Below are positions 41,424-52,800 of a stretch of DNA of 64,000 nucleotides, piece after piece. The position numbers and the translations under genes are program-made. The notes beneath the pieces were generated by a model. That model did not search any database, was not told the origin of the DNA, and saw nothing but the letters and a program-made list of their open reading frames with translations. The stretch's first letter is position 1; each line of letters starts with the position of its first letter. Source of the stretch: Philonthus cognatus (Eukaryota; Arthropoda; Insecta; Coleoptera; Staphylinidae); contig OW052241.1 in NCBI GenBank assembly GCA_932526585.2, positions 161,168,574 to 161,232,573 of the forward strand. Direction: 5' to 3'.

Positions 41424-42200
41424 GATATATCATCTAAATCTTTGGAGGTGGTATTCTTTAAGGTACTTATTATATTACTTACTTCGATTTCGGTTACAGG
41501 ATAGAGAAAGATTGAACCTGAGCTACTGATACGTATTTGTCTTGAATTGTTTGTTACATGTGTAGTAGGGTCAGTGCAAATCGAACTAAAATGTTTATTC
41601 ATCGTATTGACGATTTGTTGCGGATCAGTAATTTTCAAATTTGACTCTAAAATACGGCTGGTTGCATTTAAATTATAGCTACTTATTAAATTTAAAAACA
41701 TAGATACTTTGTAGTCACTTTATTTGTGTAAATCAGGATTGAAATCACCCCCGATTATTATGTATAATTGTTCTACTATTATGAGTTTGTGAATTACTTT
41801 CTCAAGAATATATAAAAAGTCAGAGAATAATCCGTCTGGTTGACGATAGACGCTTAGAAAAATAATCTTTCGATTTGTTTGAAAAACGCATTCTGCACAT
41901 GCTAGTACTAATATTTTTTCCTGGGAAAGATTGTTTATGTCCGGCCTGCAGTATACTTTATATTTATCTGCAGCTAAAATTGCGGCTCCACCGTGGCCGT
42001 ACGTCCTGCGAGAAAATATTGAAACAAGATTATTATTTTTTTATTTGGGAAAACTATCGGAGTGTTTAACCCAATGTTCAGTAATTAGAAATACATCAAC
42101 GGTGTGTTCGTAAAGCATTGTTTCGATTTCATTGACTTTATTCCCAATCGACTGTACATTCTGATCCATAACTACAATATTTTTGGTGTTTATGTAATTC
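41424..42200 (-). pseudogene. LINE 8 endonuclease and pre-RT linker
   Basis: The linker (41424-41701) has SSYNLNATSRILESNLKITD, NKHFSSICTD and NTTSKDLDDISINV. The endonuclease contains IIIGGDFNPDLHK (catalytic box) near 41725-41760, ILVLACAECVFQTNRKIIFL and YRQPDGLFSDFLYI between, and MDQNVQSIGNKVNEIETML with VDVFLITEHWV at about 42065-42170. Stops and frameshifts (for example after FNPDLHK) show the copy is inactive. Confidence 0.85.
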
Positions 42201-43183
42201 TTCATTGTTACTTTTTTGTGGGGGTTTCTGTTGCCTGTGAAAAAAACGATCCACGTACGCTCCATAAGGCCATTGATTTGGATCCATAGCTTTATCAAAG
42301 TTAATCCTATCAATGGTTACCTTGAAAAAGGAATAATACTGAGGATATTTTGATTCAATGTTTTCACAGACTGCTTCTGAAAATTCTGGTTTAAGTATGC
42401 ACATAGATCTGCAGAAGTTGTAGATGGATCTAATCTAGAGACGTACAAGAATGCTTTTCGCGCAATGGCTGTGATATTTTTCGTCTTTGTAGATGCTCCG
42501 ACAATTCCGTTTGGTTTTTTGTTTCGTTTTCTTTTGGTCACTTCTATCCAGGCCGGCGTCTCAGTGCGATCGGTGCGGTCTGTTGTTATTTCCGCATCTT
42601 GGCTGTTGGTAGGGGGTGATTCGTGGACTGGCTGAGAAGATTGAGTCGGCGCGTGCATATCATTCATTGGCTTTGGGTTCTTCGCGCGCTTGTTGGAGTT
42701 TTGTTCCTTGGAGATTTCTGTATTGTCTTTCTTATCGTTGGAATTTCCACTCGATAGAGACCTTGTTTTAATATTTGTTATTGGTAGTTTATTTTCTTTT
42801 TGAATTTTTGTACCAGAGATGGCGTTGTTGGGTTTATATACGATATTTTCTTCTAAATATTCTACTTTTTGATTTAGAAGTTTGATATTGTCCTTTAAGA
42901 CTTTATTTTTATCGTCCATTTCAGCTACGAGTTTAGTAAGAAGTTCCACTTGCCTTTTCAAAGATGCATTCTCTTGCGGTAGATTCTTAACCTCACTATC
43001 TTCCGATCCACAGCAGGACACCCATATTCCTTCAAGAAACGTTAGGCCCCTGGTTTTTTTAGCACAGCTACGATGTTATGCATTTCCACATTTTTTACAA
43101 ACAAATGTTTTAAATAATTGATTGGTACAACACTTTAAATAAGGTTCGGTAGGCTCGCAATTTTCACTTGGTTCGCCCGCCAT
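42138..43183 (-). pseudogene. LINE 8 ORF1 protein (zinc finger, coiled coil, RRM-like)
   Basis: Starts at ATG 43181-43183 (MAGEPSENCEP) with a cysteine-rich VCKKCGNA then HRSC region, PHD-like, broken by a 1-nt frameshift near 43068. The 234-codon frame 42317-43021 follows: a coiled coil (ENASLKRQVELLTKLVAEMD and LNQKVEYLEENI), a long polar linker, and an RRM-like RKAFLYVSRLDPSTTSADLC. A frameshift near 42400 leads to SEAVCENIESKYPQYYSFFK and NQWPYGAYVDRFF. The layout parallels LINE 4 ORF1. Confidence 0.8.
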
Positions 43184-43197
43184 TTTTTTTTTTTTTA

Positions 43198-43260
43198 TCA
43201 AATATTGTATTTTCACGAATAGTTTTTTCGTAATTTTATATATTAAAATACAAGTTCCAC
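43198..43260. repeat. Flank of LINE 8 matching the 3411-3567 insert
   Basis: TTTTCACGAATAGTTTTTTC followed by GTAATTTTATATATTAA closely matches 3532-3570 of the small insert in LINE 1. The opposite side of LINE 8/SINE A (38914-38945) matches 3484-3516. LINE 8 therefore appears to have inserted into a copy of that small repeat. Confidence 0.6.
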
Positions 43261-43920
43261 TTCTTTCCGTCTTTGAATTGAATTCAACATTTTATACTCT
43301 TGGAATTAAAGTAATCAATTCTTTAATTAATGCAATTGAAAGTTAGTTTTAATAAAGTCCATAATTAGATATCCTCGGTAAAAAAAATAGTTTTCCTTTC
43401 TACAATTTAAAAACAAATGAGATTACATCCGGAGATGGTTAAAGATAAGGCGAAAAGAAGGCGAGTATATTTGCACACCTTTTGGCATTCTGGAAACTAG
43501 GAGAATATTTTTATTCAAGGCTCGAGTGCAGACGTGACTTATTACCGGGGAGTATAGCCGCCTCCCGGAATATTAGGTCTACATGCAAAAGTCCTTCCGC
43601 ACCGACCAAACTATCCTTTGTGGGGATAACAAGGCGCCGAATGAAGAACTTAAATCGAATTTCTGTTATTCACAATTCGTCCGCTCGGGGGTGTCGGGAG
43701 GCGGGGGCGGCGAATCTACATATATTTACTTTACTTACTAGCGAGGTGGTGGTAAGGTGCGGGTAGATGGGCGGTCCGACTTGCGTTTTATATCGAGTTA
43801 TGTACCCAAAAGAAAAAAAAAAATGAATAGATATGTAGATGGATTGACTAAAAGTAAAAGTGTGCAAATGTTGTACGAATACTTTAAAATCGATCTCAAA
43901 CGAAAATAAATGAAAATATA
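43261..43920. other. Stretch without recognised gene
   Basis: The 43430-43770 part has more balanced composition. A plus ORF at 43482-43766 (94 codons) is open but matches nothing I recognise. No terminal repeats. Confidence 0.4.
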
Positions 43921-44446
43921 TACACGGAGATTTTCTTTTACGTATACGTACCCCAATATACATTATAGGCTGTAAATCTTCGTTATCTTTACAAATAGTT
44001 GAAATTGAAGCTTTATAACGAGTGTTTTCCACTCCCAGGCTAAGCATGAAGTAAAATTTCGAGTTTAGAAAAGCCTGAAAATTTGGTTTGGTCGCGTAGC
44101 GCGAAGCGCGGAGCGACCAAACCAAATTTTCAGGCTTTTTTAAACTCGAAATTTTACTTCATGCGCCACGCGTATAAAACACTGATTTGATGTCAAGTTC
44201 AGAATATACGTCTTACGCATACTGCTTTAATAGTATATTTTAAACTTCACTTAAAATCAGCGTTTTATACGCGTGGAGCATGCAGTAAAATTTCGAGTTT
44301 AGAAAAGCCTCAATATTTGGTTTGGTCGCGTAATAATAATCGATTATTAAAACGCTACGCGCTACGCGACCAAACCAAATTTTCAGGCTGTTCTAAACTC
44401 GAAATTTTACTTCATGCGCCACGCGTATAAAACGCTGATTTTAAGT
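43921..44446. mobile_element. Fold-back MITE composite, left part (interrupted by Jockey)
   Basis: Left terminus TACACGGAGATTTTCTTTTA, outer stem at about 44020-44045, hairpin at 44047-44163 (GTAGCGCGAAGCGCGGAGC tip), a centre segment 44163-44278, and a second hairpin at 44280-44416 whose tip has acquired an AATAATAATCGATTATT insert. A second inner stem GCGCCACGCGTATAAAACGC then ends at GATTTTAAGT (44437-44446), the Jockey target duplication. The remainder continues at 48804. Confidence 0.85.
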
Positions 44447-44651
44447 TTATTTTTTTTTTATTATTTGCAAAACACTGTATTTTACTATAATTACAATCTG
44501 ATCACAAATGGATCAATGAGTAATATTTAGCTAACTTAATTTACTTTAATACTAAAGGTTTACTCATTAGTATCCCTTAGATTTTAATAACTTAATTACA
44601 CTAATTAATGTGTACACTAGCACTATGCTCTGCTTTTGCACTAACACAATA

Positions 44652-47310
44652 TTAAACTAACTCGAACGGTTTAGTCCGCTGTAGTCTTCTGGTCAAATTC
44701 GTGTTATCGAGGAGCTGAATGGCTTCGATGTTGACGTGTTGAAGAAGTCGCTGTTCATGACTCTTGGCAAATTTGTGTATTGTCTTATTAACAGTATCCA
44801 TTTCCAAGTCCCTGTGGAGGTCGCTGTTTCAGTACTTTATTTTGGTATCGCTGGATTATTTCTATATTGCTCTTTTTGGCACAACCCCACAGCTGGATGC
44901 CATATGTCCATACGGGCTTAAGAATTTGTTTATACAGCAGTAATTTATTGTAGATCGACAGGGTGGAGTTCCGACCAAGCAGCCAATACATTTTTCGAAA
45001 TTTGATGTCCAGTTCTTCTTTTTTCTTTTTGACATGAGCTCTCCAGCGTAGCTTAGCGTCCAGTGTAAAACCTAAATATTTTGCTGTATCAGCATATGGT
45101 ACCTGGATGTCATTCATACTAACAGGGATATGTTGATTTCTTTTATTTGTGAAATTGACGTGGACCGATTTAGTCTCATTCAATTTGATTCGCCATTGCT
45201 TAGTCCAGATGTTAATTTTATTTATCGAGGTTTGCAGATTTACTGCTGCTTCTTCGTGATCTTTGCCTACAGCCAATATAGCAGTGTCGTCGGCAAATGT
45301 GGTATCATGGTCTAATTCAGGTATATCGCTGGTGTATAATAGGTAGAGGACTGGTCCTAGCAAACTGCCCTGTGGCACACCTGCCTTTATTTCTTTTAGT
45401 TCAGAGTAAGCATCTTCCTGCTTAATTCTGAAAACTCTATCTGAAATGTATAATTCTAGTATTTGTGAATATAGTCTGCGTAGAAGTTTTCTTAATTTGT
45501 ATTTAAGTCCGTCGTGCTACACTTTGTCAAAAGCTTGCGCTACATCAAGAAAGATAGTAGAGCAAACCTTTCTTTCTTCCAGTGACTTTTCAATTACGTT
45601 CGTTATTCTGTGGACTTGATCTATAGTTGAATGACATTCTCTGAAACCAAACTGATGTTCTGGTATTATGTTTTCGCCTTCAATAATTGGTTTTAATCTT
45701 TTAAAAAGTATTTTTTCAAACATTTTTGAGATTACAGGTAATAAAGAGATTGGTCTGTACGAAGAAACTTCATTTGGTGGTTTTCCAGGTTTAGGAATCA
45801 TTATCACTTCTGCTACTTTCCATATCTTAGGAACATATTTTAATCTAAACGATGCATTAATAAGATATGTAAGTTTTACTATTGCTTTACGAGGTAGTTG
45901 TTTCAGAATTTCGCCAGTAATTAAGTCAAATCCTGGAGCTTTCTTAGTGTTAATGTGATCTTTAATTATCATTTCAATTACTCTTGGGGTAGAGGGTCTG
46001 ATTTCACCTTCTTCCTGGGTAATATTTTCCCAGTCCAGAATGGCTACACCCTCATTCGGTTAGAAAGTCCATTCAAGATATTCGGCAAACCTATTAGCCT
46101 TTTGATTATTGCTTTTTGCATATGTCCCATCTGCACTTCTAATTGGAGAATTCTGCAAGATTGGTCTCTTCAGTCTCTTAGTAGCTTTCCAGAGTGAATA
46201 ATCAGTTTTACCGTCATTTGTTAGTCCACTTAGATATTCACTAATAGAGTCATTTTTAATTTTTTGAATCTCTCTTTTGTGTTGTTGTGTTGCGTTATTT
46301 ACTCTAGTTTTATCTGCTGGGCATCTAGATTGGTGCCAGATTCTTCTAAGTCTTCTCTTTTCGAAAATAAGGACTCGAATTTCTTTGGAGTAGATATTAC
46401 GTTTGGTTCGTGGGGTAATAATAGGGGTATTATCCCATGTAGCTTGTTGGATATTATCAACAAATTTTTCCGCTTCATAGTCTAGCTGGTCTTCGTTTCT
46501 TATTGAGGATGACAAGTTGATAGTGTCTTCAAGTTGAAGTTTAAAGCTCTGCCAATCGGTAAATTTGTTAGTCAATCTAGCAGGTATTTCCTTTTGTATA
46601 ATACTATCGCTTAGAGTGAGGACAATCGGAGAATGGTCAGAATTCATATCCCAAGCCTCTTCCACGTGCATGTAGTTAACAGACACATTTCGTGTTATGA
46701 AAAAATCAATTAAATCTGGAATTTTATTAGGATCTGTAGGCCAGTATGTTGGTTTGCCACTTGAAATTGTTTCGCATTTTAGTTGGTTGACTGCCTGTAG
46801 TAGTTCCTTTCCTTTTGTAGTTGTCAGTCTAGATCCCCATTGAATGTGTTTAGCATTAAAGTCGCCTCCAATGATAAATCTATATCCCTGTTTATTTAGA
46901 AAGTCTAAATATTGTTCTTTTTTGAGAGCATGTCTAGGCGGACAGTAGACTGCAGAGACAGTGATATCGTATGTTTTTGTTTTAACATTTACAGAAGCGG
47001 CTTGAAATTCATCTGTTTTATATCCCATATCTTGGTTATGTTTAACTGTTTCCTTGATTATGATAGCACTACCACCTCTGGCTGAATTTCCAGGATGTAT
47101 GGTATGATATACCTTATATCCATTGAATTTGATAAAGGTCTCTCTTGTAAAATGAGTCTCGGAAATAAGACATATGTCAATATTTTGTATATCTAGGATT
47201 GCTTGCAATTCTTGTTGGTGTTGCAAGAGTCCATTGGCATTCCATTCCATAATCGTAAGGTTACTTGACATTGGAGTTTTTGGGAATAGCTCCTTTAGTG
47301 CTATGTTCAA
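44652..47310 (-). pseudogene. Jockey ORF2: endonuclease and reverse transcriptase
   Basis: The endonuclease starts after MSSNLTIMEWNANGLLQH, with ICLISETHF, RGGSAIIIKE, FIIGGDFNAKHIQWGS and DMNSDHSPIVLTL; all catalytic boxes are present. The RT has APGFDLITGEILKQLP, YRPISLLPVISKMFEK, HQFGFRECHSTIDQVHR, FLDVAQAFDKV, GVPQGSLLGPVLYLL, catalytic FADDTAIL, LNETKSVHVNFTNK and LGFTLDAKLRWRAH. The frame is continuous except for a TAA at 46060-46062 and a TAG at 45517-45519 (at a position normally W). Near 44826 a small deletion with frameshift removes the segment after NKVLK; the C-terminus resumes with DLHRDLEMDTVNK and ends at 44652. The length of about 886 codons is near the usual Jockey ORF2. An alternative ATG is at 47269-47271. 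Confidence 0.92.
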
Positions 47311-48566
47311 GTCTGCTTATACGTTCATCCATTTTTGTTAATTTCTCCATAATCTGCTGAAGAGTGCTTTGAATGAAAGCGTTTTGATCTTGCTTTTGGG
47401 ATTCATTTTTATTATTATTTTCGGACTTGTTAATGACTGGTTGTCTGTATGACTTTTCCTCTGTAATTGTGCTGGCTACAGGTACTTGTTGGTTATTTCT
47501 CTGTGGCTGTTTAGGAAGGGTTTTTTTTTTTATTGGGTTTGTCTTTTAACTTTTGCATTTCTTTTGCAACCATGCATCCTCTGTAGTTAGCCTGGTGTTT
47601 TCCACCACAGTGAATACATTTTGGTTGAGCATTTTTAGGTTTATCACAGTTTATTGTCAAGTGCTTCCCGGTACATCTGACACAGCGCGGTTCCATGGCG
47701 CAGTATTTTTGCGTATGACCATATGCTTGACATTTCTTGCATTGCGGCACAAGTCTGGATTTTCTCAAGGGCAGGATTTCAACTCCTACTCCTAATATAT
47801 CTTTTATTCCATAGATTTTATCAACACTCTCATCGTGGTTGAATGAGAGCATAAACATATTTAGAGGTTGTTTTGTACCGTATTTTAGTTTGGGGGTGGC
47901 TGCAATGAGTTTGTAGCCACGTTTTTTCATTTCCTGGATAATATTATCTGGGTTTATGGAATGATACAGCTTGCTGGCCATAACTTTAATCGGCCTATTT
48001 TGCTTATTCTCGTAACAATGCCAAAGATATTCTTTTTCGTTCAATGCTGCTGGGAGCTTTTCAAACTCTGTCTCATCTTGGACAATAATTTTAATGTGTT
48101 TATCATTAATGACTTTAATCTGAGCGTTAGGAATTTCGCTTACCATAATATGAAGTTCATTAAAATTATTATTGATGTCCACTATGATAGGTGGAGGTGC
48201 AAGTATTTTTTTTGGGGGGGGGTTTTCGACATTGGCTCTGCTGGTGCTTTGTTTTGGTGATGTCAGTGAGGTATTCAATTTTCTTTTCTTAGTATTTTTC
48301 GCACGAATCCACCCTGTCTCTCGAGCTAATTCTTCTTCATCGGTGTGGTATTCTTCTGTCAATTCTTGCTGCTGCTGCTGTAGTTGTTGGTTTTGTGTAT
48401 TTAATAATTGTTGATATTTTTCTTGAATAGCAGCCGTTTGTTGCTTCAAGTCCTCAATTGTTTTGGTTAACTCCTCAATTGTTTTGCTATTTTCTTTTCT
48501 TTCAGATTGCAAGGTATTATATAGTACTTGCTCGTTTGGAGTATTTGGAATAAATTTCTTGGACAT
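47261..48566 (-). pseudogene. Jockey ORF1 nucleic-acid-binding protein
   Basis: Begins with an N-terminal coiled coil (LQSERKENSKTIEELTKTIE) and a Q-rich stretch, then a conserved central domain (ENKQNRPIKVMASKLYHSI, LNMFMLSFNHDESVDKIYGI). Three zinc knuckles follow: CKKCQAYGHTQKYC, CVRCTGKHLTINC and CIHCGGKHQANYRGC. The open frame ends at 47511 after an A-run (47519-47530 region). One nucleotide of slippage there restores TLPKQPQRNNQQVPV and a tail to the TAA at 47261-47263 that overlaps the ORF2 ATG. ORF1 proteins of this clade bind the RNA and package it as an RNP. Confidence 0.88.
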
Positions 48567-48803
48567 AATTGCGTTATAATTCGTTTATCCCGCTTTATTT
48601 ATTATGATTATGATATTTAATCATGATTGTGAAACACATTAGTGCATTTGTTCCACATTCACTGTTATTGTTTTTATTGTTGCACTTGATCCACTATAAT
48701 TGCAGCGCCCGTAAAATAACTAGGACGCGTTGCGACATTAAATTTTACACACTCGAGCAAACAAAATATACATCCGTATCGTACGGAGGACTGACACTGA
48801 CTG

Positions 48804-49060
48804 GATTTTAAGTGAAGTTTAAAATATACTATTAAAGCAGTATGCTTAAGGCGTATATTCTGAACTTGACATCAAATCTGTGTTTTATACACGTGGCGCA
48901 TGAAGTAAAATTTCGAGTTTAGAAAAGCCTGAAAATTTGGTTTGGTCACTCCGCGCTTCGCGCTATGCGACCAAACCAAATTTTCAAGCTTTTCTAAACT
49001 CGAAATTTTACTGCATGCTTAATCTAGGAGTGGAAAACACTCGTTTTTAACTTTAATATC
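48804..49060. mobile_element. Fold-back MITE composite, right part
   Basis: After the GATTTTAAGT duplication comes a centre (48814-48890) that is the reverse complement of 44170-44270. The inner stem CACGTGGCGCATG, a third hairpin (48898-49017; CTCCGCGCTTCGCGC tip) and the outer stem CTTAATCTAGGAGTGG follow. The composite therefore has three hairpins instead of two. Confidence 0.85.
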
Positions 49061-49505
49061 GCTGTAGATATTCCGACAACCGATGTTTTTTACAAGAGTT
49101 CAATTTGAAGTTTTAAACGAGTGATGTCTACTCCCAGACTAAGCATGAAGTAAAATTTCGAGTTTAGAAAAGCCCCGTGAAAATTTGTCGAGGGTCGCGC
49201 AGCGACCCGAGACAAATTTTCTGGGCTTTTCTAAACTCGAAATTTTACTTCATGCGCCACGCGTATAAAAAACTAAAATATTGTGAAATTTATGTATATT
49301 CGAACCTTACTTGAAGTCAGTGCTTTATACGTGTGGTGCATGAAGTAAAATTTCGAGTTTAGAAAAGCCCAGAAAATTTGTCTCGGGTCGCTGCGCGACC
49401 CTCGACAAATTTTCACGGGCTTTTCTAAACTCGAAATTTTACTTCATGCTTAGCCAGGGAGTGGAAAACACTCACTACAAACACCACAAATTTGACGAGG
49501 AAAAA
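49061..49505. mobile_element. Fold-back MITE copy 17
   Basis: Left flank and outer stem at 49085-49145, hairpins at 49147-49255 and 49340-49450 (GGGTCGCGCAGCG tip and inverse), inner stem GCGCCACGCGTATAAAAAAC, right outer stem GCCAGGGAGTGGAAAAC near 49453. The right flank is lost. Confidence 0.85.
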
Positions 49506-49509
49506 TGTA

Positions 49510-50077
49510 TACAGGGAATTTTTTTTTAAGTACACGTATTCCGAATTCAGCCTATTTTTTGTAAATTTTTAGATATTCCTTGTTTTTTTTTAAGTTAAAT
49601 TTGAAACATTAAACGAGTGTTTTCCACTCCCAGACTAAGCATGAAGTAAAATTTCGAGTTTAGAAAAGCCCTGTGAAAATTTGTCGCGGGTCGCGCAGCG
49701 ACCCGAGACAAATTTTCTGGGCTTTTCTAAACTCGAAATTTTACTTCATGCGCCACGCGTATAAAACACTGATTTCAAGTGAGGTTCAAATATACATAAA
49801 GCTCACAAAATTTTAGTGCCTTATACGCGTGGCGCATGAAGTAAAATTTCGAGTTTAGAAAAGCCCAGAAAATTTGTCTCGGGTCGCTGCGCGACCCTCG
49901 ACAAATTTTCACAGGGCTTTTCTAAACTCGAAATTTTACTTCATGCTTAGTCTGGGAGTGGAAAACACTCGTTTAAAGCTTTCTATTAAACTCTTTTTAA
50001 AAAACAACGAATATCTGTACATTTGAAGAAAATAAGCTGAATTTGAAATACGTATACTTTAAAGAAAACTCCCTGTA
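49510..50077. mobile_element. Fold-back MITE copy 18, complete, TA-flanked
   Basis: Starts TACAGGGAATTTTTTTTTAA and ends AAAACTCCCTGTA, an inverted terminus with TA at both edges. Flanks CGTATTCCGAATTCAGCC and GCTGAATTTGAAATACG pair. Outer stems are at 49613-49640 and 49948-49975, hairpins at 49646-49752 and 49835-49948, with the inner stem around a centre containing GATTTCAAGTGAGGTTC. It is directly followed by another solo right terminus (GAAAATTCCCTGTA, about 50078-50106). Confidence 0.92.
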
Positions 50078-50106
50078 TGTATACTTAAAACGAAAATTCC
50101 CTGTAT

Positions 50107-50496
50107 AGATAGATCAACTAATGTACATGGATTCCGTTAATAACGTTTAAATTAAGTAAACATGTTGAGATGTTGAAACAGTTTATAAAAAATAAATCTC
50201 AATGTGCGAGAAGAAATATATTGAAAGGATGAGTACTTCAAAAAAACGGACCAGAAGTAATTCGGAGGAGGAAGGACGTGTACTCTGCGAGCCAGACCAT
50301 TACGAAACCGTAAAACCATGATATTCTCAATAAAATTTATATGGTGCACTTAAAAATCCGATTCCCCCCTTTACGACTAGTTTTACACGTCCGTAATGTG
50401 AATGGCTGTAAATAAACCTTATGTAAACAAATTTATTCTCTATTTACCACACATGAGTATGCTAAAGGAATGATGTTTTTCGAAACTGTTTACTCA
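50107..50496. other. AT-rich stretch, no recognised gene
   Basis: A small minus ORF (50152-50349) is not recognisable. No terminal repeats seen. Confidence 0.4.
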
Positions 50497-50556
50497 CAAA
50501 AAATAATCAATATTTGTAACTCTTTAATGAGTTACAAATATTGATTATTTTTTGTT
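50497..50556. repeat. Perfect hairpin, about 27-bp arms
   Basis: CAAAAAATAATCAATATTTG then TAACTC, a TTTAAT loop, and the exact inverse. Confidence 0.88.
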
Positions 50557-50747
50557 ATAACGACAAATGCCTAAATGACTTAAGCACCATAGATGCAATA
50601 ACGCAACAATATTAATTTTTTGTTATTAAATTACTCAATAAGTTAATGAATTTAACCTGACTGGAGAATGCATGGGTAAAATGTAAATATTTTGTTATTT
50701 AAATATTTCGATTAATTTGTTATTGATAATCAGCACCTTGTGTCTCG

Positions 50748-51745
50748 AAATGTGAAGGGTGCCCCAAATTCAATATTTTCACAGGGTATCTCGGTAACCT
50801 GAAGAGTTAGAAAAGAAATTGATATACACGTCATGACCTCTTTTTCTGAGATATTTATAATTTAGCAGATCATGGCTAACTTGATTAGTTTAGAAGGTAT
50901 CAGGCGTTTTTCAATTGTTGGCTATTTTAAAATACGTCTTTATCTAACTATAACATATACAAAAAACAGTTCAATAATTAATTATGTAGTTTTCACCGTA
51001 AAATGCAGTGGGGTACTTATTTATTTCTTCGGACTTTTAATTTTCGAGCTATGATATAAAGTTGCATTTTTTTAAATGGAACATTCTATATACTTTTAGG
51101 TCATTGACTGGCACATTAAATTAGCTTTACATTTTTAAATAAAATAAAGTTTTTTTTTAATTAAAAAATTGTGTTTTTAACGCTGAAACTTTTAGATAAA
51201 TATTTGATAATACATACTATTATAATTACAGAGGTGTTAGTATTAATTATTTTTGATGAAGAGGTCTCTAGACTCAGTAATTGATCGCAAAAGTTTTCAA
51301 AAATGATAAATTTCATTTTTAAAGTAACCTAGTTTTCAATATAGTCGTTCTTTTTTTGCTAATTTTTACGATTTTTTGTTAAATATGTATATCAATGAAA
51401 AGCTAGTTTAAAATGCTATTTAATGACATAAGAACATTTAAAAAAATGCAACTTTGTGTTATAACTCCAGAATTTAACGTTGAAATAAAACAATAAGTAC
51501 GACTGTGAATTCTACGTTGAAAACTACAAAATTCACTATTTTACTATTTATTTGTATATCTTATAGTTATTGAGAAAAATAAGTATTTTAAAATAGCCAA
51601 CAATTGAAAAACGCCCGATATCTCCTAAACTAATCAAGCTAGCGATGATCTGTTAATGACATTAATATTTTCTCTAAACAAGAGGTCATGACATGTATAT
51701 CAGATTTTGTATAATTATTCTCTATAAAACATCGAAATTGGGTCA
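50748..51745. mobile_element. 1-kb element with long inverted arms, inside a palindromic repeat
   Basis: The left arm (about 50750-50945) runs GGGTGCCCCAAATTCAATAT, CATGACCTCTTTTTCTGAGA, CAATTGTTGGCTATTTTAAA. The right arm (about 51585-51745) is its diverged inverse, ending CGAAATTGGGTCACCTTG. Flanking sequence on both sides matches the arm of the palindrome at 37657-37855 (CACCTTGTGTCTCGAAATGT on the left, ACATCTAA and the AATAACAG block on the right). The interior is AT-rich and non-coding. Confidence 0.72.
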
Positions 51746-51849
51746 CCTTGTACATCTAATAATACAATAAAAAATTAAGAAATAACAGCATTTTTATGTG
51801 TAATAATCACTTCTTATAAACTCAAAAACATACTGTTATTTCCATTATT

Positions 51850-52619
51850 ACTTATTTATTACAAGTTTTGGTTGTTGTGTTTTGTTTGCTTTACCAGGAA
51901 TTGGAAACATTCATTAGAAGCTTCAAATTGATTGCGTGAAAATGTATTGAATTTCAAATAAAGCTTCAATTACTTCCTTTATAGTAATTACACATTTATA
52001 TTTTGAATTATTACTTATTCGTGTTTTTATTTGTTCCAGGTAAGAGTAAAATTAGTTTTGGGCTGAAGTTCTTTCATATTCTATATATAAAAAAATGGAA
52101 AAGGTAAGTAATTCAGAATTTTTTATGTATGGGATTGTATGTCAAATTGTATTTCGTCTCATATCCATAATTTTTGAATAAAGATTAATTTGAATTTGAA
52201 TTTGAAAGTCAATATAAATATTAACATAAAATCTGGTTATAACATTTGTAATGTTATTCACAATGATATTTTAGATTTTTTTTTCAGGAATGCGTAATTA
52301 CTGAACAAAATCTGAAATATTTACAACAATATCGCCGAACAACTCACATAGTTTTTGCTCATATCTGCAATCATTTTAATTTGTATAATTTGGATTTATA
52401 AAATTTCTAATGTAATGGCGTAGCTTTCCATCCCTCCCTCTCTTAACAACGCCTAACGTTAGTTACTGGCTCATTTAAATGATATTTACTCTAATTAAAT
52501 CAACTAACATCTGAGGTAACCTACATTTAAATCACTTTTACAATTGATTTTTTTTTTCTTAATTTTAATAGAGAATAATATGGTAATGTATTCTATTCAA
52601 TATTCTCGTTTCATAACTT
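51850..52619. other. AT-rich stretch, no recognised gene
   Basis: No ORF, repeat terminus or RNA signature recognised. Confidence 0.35.
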
Positions 52620-52800
52620 TTCGATATTTTTCCAAATTTCTACTTTTTTGACATTTCGTGGTTTATAATGTTGAAAATAATAAAACAATTGTCATAAAAT
52701 AAATACATATATTAACATTTTCTTGACATTTCATCACTTTTCGACATCTTCGACAATTTTTGGAAATTCCGCCATTTTGACATTTTCGACTATTTTCACA

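Larger units (their letters stand above)
44447..48803 (-). mobile_element. Nearly full-length Jockey element with 10-bp TSD
   Basis: GATTTTAAGT at 44437-44446 and 48804-48813 flanks a 4.36-kb minus-strand element. The 5' end starts CAGTCAGTGTCAGTC, the start typical of Jockey-clade elements. The 3' end is a T-run on the plus strand (44447-44460), that is a poly(A) tail. It contains ORF1 (CCHC) and ORF2 (EN-RT), overlapping at ATGTCAAGTAA. Removing the insert restores a fold-back centre (GCTGATTTTAAGTGAAGTTT). Confidence 0.92.
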
